From contig JAUVIQ010000040.1 of assembly GCA_030592655.1 (NCBI GenBank), positions 1 through 15,964 on the forward strand: DNA of 15,964 nucleotides, read 5' to 3'. The DNA comes from Planctomycetales bacterium (lineage in GTDB: Bacteria; Planctomycetota; Phycisphaerae; SM23-33). The translations under genes were made by a program, and so were the position numbers. This document shows, one piece after another, positions 14,421-15,964 of this stretch (within the stretch, counting starts at the first letter, position 1; every line of letters starts with the position of its first letter). Under the pieces are notes generated by a model, which was not told the DNA's origin, ran no database searches, and saw nothing but the letters and a program-made list of their open reading frames with translations.

Positions 14421-14782
14421 GGTAGTTGGCGGTACTCGATCTCGTAATCGCAGTAGAATCCCCGGCTGTGTTGCAATGGGGTCGTGGTTCCGAATCGTTC
14501 CAGTATCACATGCTGGTGGGAGCGGCTGTGATTATCGACCAGGACGTGCTCGTCTCCGTCGCAGAATGCGTTGATACCGTCCAGTATCTCGTTCAGGTCA
14601 TCGGCGGTGTTGGCCTGGAGTCGTCCTGCCTGCGTGATTTGTCGTGAGCGGAGTCCGAGGTCCAGGACGATTTCACCGTTGACGCCGGCGAATCCTCGAC
14701 GCTGCATACTTCTTTCCCAATGCCCGAAACGGAAGGCATGAGGACCTGAATCGAAAAGATTTTCCCCGGCGTAGGAACTCAT
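14417..14782 (-). CDS. Small conserved-looking phage tail-region protein, 121 residues
   Basis: The protein opens with GENLFDSGPHAFRFGHWERS and MQRRGFAGVNGEIVLDLGLR, then a helical middle (ANTADDLNEILDGINAF) and a beta pair (DEHVLVDNHSRSHQHVILERF). The 'SGPHxFRFGxWER' opening looks like a conserved phage module, but a name could not be attached. The start has a strong ribosome binding site (AGGAGG, seven bases upstream), and its ATG overlaps the previous stop as ATGA. It is encoded straight after the tail-tube-like gene, where small tail-assembly or distal-tail proteins often occur. Confidence 0.65.
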   Translation of the reverse strand: MSSYAGENLFDSGPHAFRFGHWERSMQRRGFAGVNGEIVLDLGLRSRQITQAGRLQANTADDLNEILDGINAFCDGDEHVLVDNHSRSHQHVILERFGTTTPLQHSRGFYCDYEIEYRQLP

Positions 14783-15189
14783 GTCTGGTCCTCCTGTGCG
14801 ACGAACGGATCGGTGTTTCCTTCGTTGGCTTCGGCGGTAAAGGTCAGTTTTGCAACGGCGGGGGCGGATTGTTCGTATTGAAACTCGATACCGGTAAGAA
14901 CAGCGTCGGTTATCGAGATGCTCCGACCGTTCTGCCCGTTACGGGTGGCGGCTATTTCAATGGCCAGAACGCCCGCTTGTCCGAGAGAAAGACCGTCGGC
15001 GACGGCTGTGTCGCGGATGCGAATCTCGATACTGATTACGGGTCTGGACAACTGGATACTGGTGGTAAATGCGTCGTTGTCGCCGCCCATCGGAGACGGT
15101 TTGGTCTGACGCAGAAGACGGATGGAAATGGGACCTGGCAGGGCGGTCTGATCGAAGGTCGCACTGGTAATATCGCCGTAACGTTCCAT
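14779..15189 (-). CDS. Putative tail tube-like protein
   Basis: The 136-residue protein is almost entirely beta-type (SIRLLRQTKPSPMGGDNDAF, then TTSIQLSRPVISIEIRIRDT). A helix-like segment (GLSLGQAGVLAIEIAATR) and a last sheet (GIEFQYEQSAPAVAKLTFTA) follow. Size, a central loop with one helix and position after a terminator-like gene suit a tail tube monomer, which stacks into rings forming the DNA passage. The start overlaps the previous stop as TAATG, with GAGGAGG about seven bases upstream. A small baseplate protein is an alternative. Confidence 0.5.
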   Translation of the reverse strand: MERYGDITSATFDQTALPGPISIRLLRQTKPSPMGGDNDAFTTSIQLSRPVISIEIRIRDTAVADGLSLGQAGVLAIEIAATRNGQNGRSISITDAVLTGIEFQYEQSAPAVAKLTFTAEANEGNTDPFVAQEDQT

Positions 15190-15623
15190 TATTGCGCCTC
15201 CTCCGATTCAAAGTTGCAGCGGATTTCAAACGTAACCGCCAGGTAAGGTTTTTTGACTTTCGGTTCGATTTTCAGCGGCCCTGTTTCCGTCGCTTTTCCC
15301 GTCGGCAAGTCCCTGCAATCGTCATTTCGGAATCGGTCGGTCAGGAGCGCTTCGCAGGCCGATGCCGCCAGGTCCAGCGCGCGGGCGAAGGCGTTCGAGG
15401 GTTTGTGGCATTGGACGTGGACGCATACTTTTGCCCGCAGGGTGCAGAATTTTCCGGTTGGACGGTCGTTTGCAGGCGATTCGTCCACGCCGATGAGGTT
15501 CACCTCCGCACGGGGAATCTGTGCCGAATCGGAATCCGGTCCGATAGTAACGTCGGCGAATATGTCGGAAACCCGAAGGGTGTCGCGGATGTTGGTCAGA
15601 ATGTCGCGGGCTTTACTTGACAT
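15189..15623 (-). CDS. Putative tail terminator-like protein
   Basis: This 144-residue protein starts with a helix (MSSKARDILTNIRDTLRVSD), then strands (FADVTIGPDSDSAQIPRAEV) and a central helix (NAFARALDLAASACEALL). It closes with a beta pair (LKIEPKVKKPYLAVTFEIRC). The alpha-beta-alpha-beta order and size resemble tail-terminator or completion proteins that cap the tail end and join it to the head. Its neighbours fit: a connector-like gene upstream and a tube-like gene downstream. GGAG lies about 12 bases before the ATG, further than usual. Confidence 0.55.
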   Translation of the reverse strand: MSSKARDILTNIRDTLRVSDIFADVTIGPDSDSAQIPRAEVNLIGVDESPANDRPTGKFCTLRAKVCVHVQCHKPSNAFARALDLAASACEALLTDRFRNDDCRDLPTGKATETGPLKIEPKVKKPYLAVTFEIRCNFESEEAQ

Positions 15624-15628
15624 TATTT

Positions 15629-15964
15629 TCAGGTTCTCCGTAGCGAGATGTTTGCGAGCGTGCGGGTCTTCTCGGCGAAACCGTCGCCGTCGGTATCACT
15701 TGCAAGTCTCAGCGCGCCGACGACGGCGACGTGCTGCCGGCGGTAGAATTCGGCCTTTACCCAGTTCGCGTCGGAATCTGCGGCGTTGGACGCCCGTGCG
15801 GTGAACACGGACGATAGTGCAGCAAACGCAATCGCTTTGCGCAACTGCGATGAATCAACGAAATCCGTCGCGGAAATACCGTCGGCTTCTCCGATCTGAC
15901 GGAGTTTTTCGTGCAGTGTCGCTTCGCAATCGGCGATCTGCGGCGTGAAAGTGTTTATGTAATA
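15629..15964 (-). CDS. Phage protein, possibly head-tail connector, N-terminus beyond window
   Basis: The frame is open from the right edge to a TGA at 15629-15631, giving at least 111 residues, so the true start is outside the window. It begins with a helical stretch (IADCEATLHEKLRQIGEADG), then a helix (QLRKAIAFAALSSVFTARA), and ends in DSDANWVKAEFYRRQHVAVV and a polar tail. The short all-helical design and its place upstream of a terminator-like gene suggest a gp6-type connector. A TTG at 15844 lies inside the gene and is not a likely start. Confidence 0.5.
   Translation of the reverse strand, partial: YYINTFTPQIADCEATLHEKLRQIGEADGISATDFVDSSQLRKAIAFAALSSVFTARASNAADSDANWVKAEFYRRQHVAVVGALRLASDTDGDGFAEKTRTLANISLRRT

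Overview
The window looks like a bacterial chromosome segment in which ordinary host genes give way to a prophage or phage-derived structural region. Every protein gene is on the minus strand, so transcription runs from high to low coordinates. The likely source is a Planctomycetota member, perhaps Phycisphaerae-like. This rests on a TIGR03790-like protein, the tandem IRNPQSA-type repeats and the GC-rich composition. It is a style judgement, not a marker-gene result.

Layout from the left. Positions 1-758 hold the N-terminal part of a HlyD/MacA-type periplasmic adaptor, cut by the window edge. Its gene overlaps the upstream TolC-type outer-membrane factor gene (688-2424), so the two form one efflux or secretion operon. 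Positions 2425-2850 are mostly non-coding. They hold a large inverted array of a 7-base repeat that ends two bases before a tRNA-Ser(UGA), followed by a GC-rich hairpin. Positions 2850-4033 encode a spore-photoproduct-lyase-like radical SAM protein broken by one frameshift near 3210. Upstream of it lie a RelE-type toxin (4057-4308), its probable antitoxin (4321-4659) and an unrecognised 232-residue protein (4693-5391) in a visibly AT-richer stretch.

From 5607 to the right edge is a tightly packed late-phage-type operon. Read in transcription order from the right it holds a connector-like protein (partial), a tail-terminator-like protein, a tail-tube-like protein, two small tail or baseplate proteins, a fibre-like protein, a repeat-filled small gene, a 711-residue LamG/TIGR03790/FN3 protein, a 582-residue hub-like protein and two further surface proteins. 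A group of four small membrane proteins resembling a lysis cassette closes it: an i-spanin-like protein, an overlapping lipoprotein, a tail-anchored protein and a Pam3-gp28-like holin candidate. Many junctions are ATGA or TAATG overlaps, which points to one translationally coupled transcript. No integrase, terminase, capsid, endolysin or tape-measure gene is visible, so completeness and mobility cannot be judged here.

The most unusual points are the TIGR03790-like domain inside a phage structural gene, several short-period or palindromic repeat families (three of them inside one 139-codon phage gene), a nested gene pair arranged like Rz/Rz1 spanins, and the frameshifted lyase. Functional names for the phage genes come from recall of families, size and gene order, and no database search was possible.
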